Positions 25,531-25,607 of a stretch of 25,607 nt of DNA are shown piece by piece (position 1 is the first letter of the stretch; the number at the start of each line of letters is the position of its first letter). This DNA comes from a virus, in the IMG/VR virus record IMGVR_UViG_3300023179_000464, positions 1 to 25,607 of that record; one strand, 5' to 3'. The position numbers and the translations under genes are program-made. Under the pieces are notes generated by a model. It did not search any database, was not told where the DNA came from, and saw nothing but the letters and a program-made list of their open reading frames with translations.

Positions 25531-25607
25531 CTTTTAAGATTATAGAATGTGTTGGTTCGGAAGTCAATAAATGTCTGGTGATATGAGCTATTCTCTTTGA
25601 TTCATTT
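25508..25607 (-). CDS. Possible 3' end of a gene cut by the window edge
   Basis: The only frame open to the edge reads RIAHITRHLLTSEPTHSIIL and KDEHFDRL before TGA. It would overlap the next promoter and 23 nt of the following gene, as gene ends commonly do here. Too short to judge further. Confidence 0.35.
   Translation of the reverse strand, partial: NESKRIAHITRHLLTSEPTHSIILKDEHFDRL
25539..25567 (-). promoter_or_regulatory. Consensus sigma-70 promoter (80-aa gene)
   Basis: TTGACT (25562-25567), 17 nt, TATAAT (25539-25544), 8 nt, ATG; leader of at most 1-2 nt predicted. Confidence 0.85.

Noticed and set aside
1-25607. CRISPR array, insertion sequence, attachment site or integrase
   Set aside because: No regularly spaced repeats, transposase, terminal inverted repeats with target duplication or integrase motifs were seen.

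Overview
This 25.6 kb window is a piece of an AT-rich tailed-phage genome (Caudoviricetes, probably a large T4-like phage). No capsid, terminase or polymerase gene is present, so neither the exact clade nor the host can be named. Three things support a phage: very dense packing of about 60 mostly tiny genes, all read from the minus strand; many tail-fibre-type proteins; and two promoter classes, one sigma-70-like (TTGACA/TATAAT) and one like the T4 late promoter (TATAAATA). I found no tRNA, CRISPR array, insertion sequence or integrase.

Layout along the window. (a) 47-569: two small genes. (b) 599-6959: eleven short structural proteins. Nine begin with a shared module (MAD-[VIL]-TI-x-x-L) followed by unrelated C-terminal domains; the other two are a MAVDYIST paralog pair. 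Four conserved intergenic RNA elements lie between them. (c) 6989-9418: small membrane proteins and a RadA-like ATPase. (d) 9450-17868: a field of small accessory genes, including a DUF2452-like protein, a class I methyltransferase and many single-membrane-span peptides, with two structured intergenic regions. (e) 17895-19043: a nuclease with two PD-(D/E)XK-like domains. (f) 19093-23861: five more MAD-module proteins (TNF/C1q-like, lectin-like, glycine-rich, tail collar), an FkbM methyltransferase and a roughly 400-nt non-coding transcription unit. (g) 23886-25607: small genes plus a second independent ncRNA unit.

The most unusual feature is how transcription meets translation. About a dozen sigma-70 promoters and a dozen late promoters sit so that the start codon lies only 5-8 nt (usually 5 or 6) downstream of the -10 or late box. 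The predicted transcription start is therefore the ATG or GTG itself. The first gene of almost every unit should be leaderless, while downstream genes are coupled through overlaps such as ATGA or TAATATG. Many promoters are embedded in the 3' end of the preceding gene and include its stop codon. This spacing also corrects several gene starts.

The MAD-module proteins look like a modular set of adhesins or fibre tips sharing one docking segment, expressed late. RadA-like and nuclease genes carry early promoters and belong to DNA metabolism. Two ncRNA units have their own TTGCAT-16-TATAWT promoters and intrinsic terminators and contain no plausible ORF. They are the best candidates for something undescribed. 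All assignments come from reading the sequence; no database search was run.
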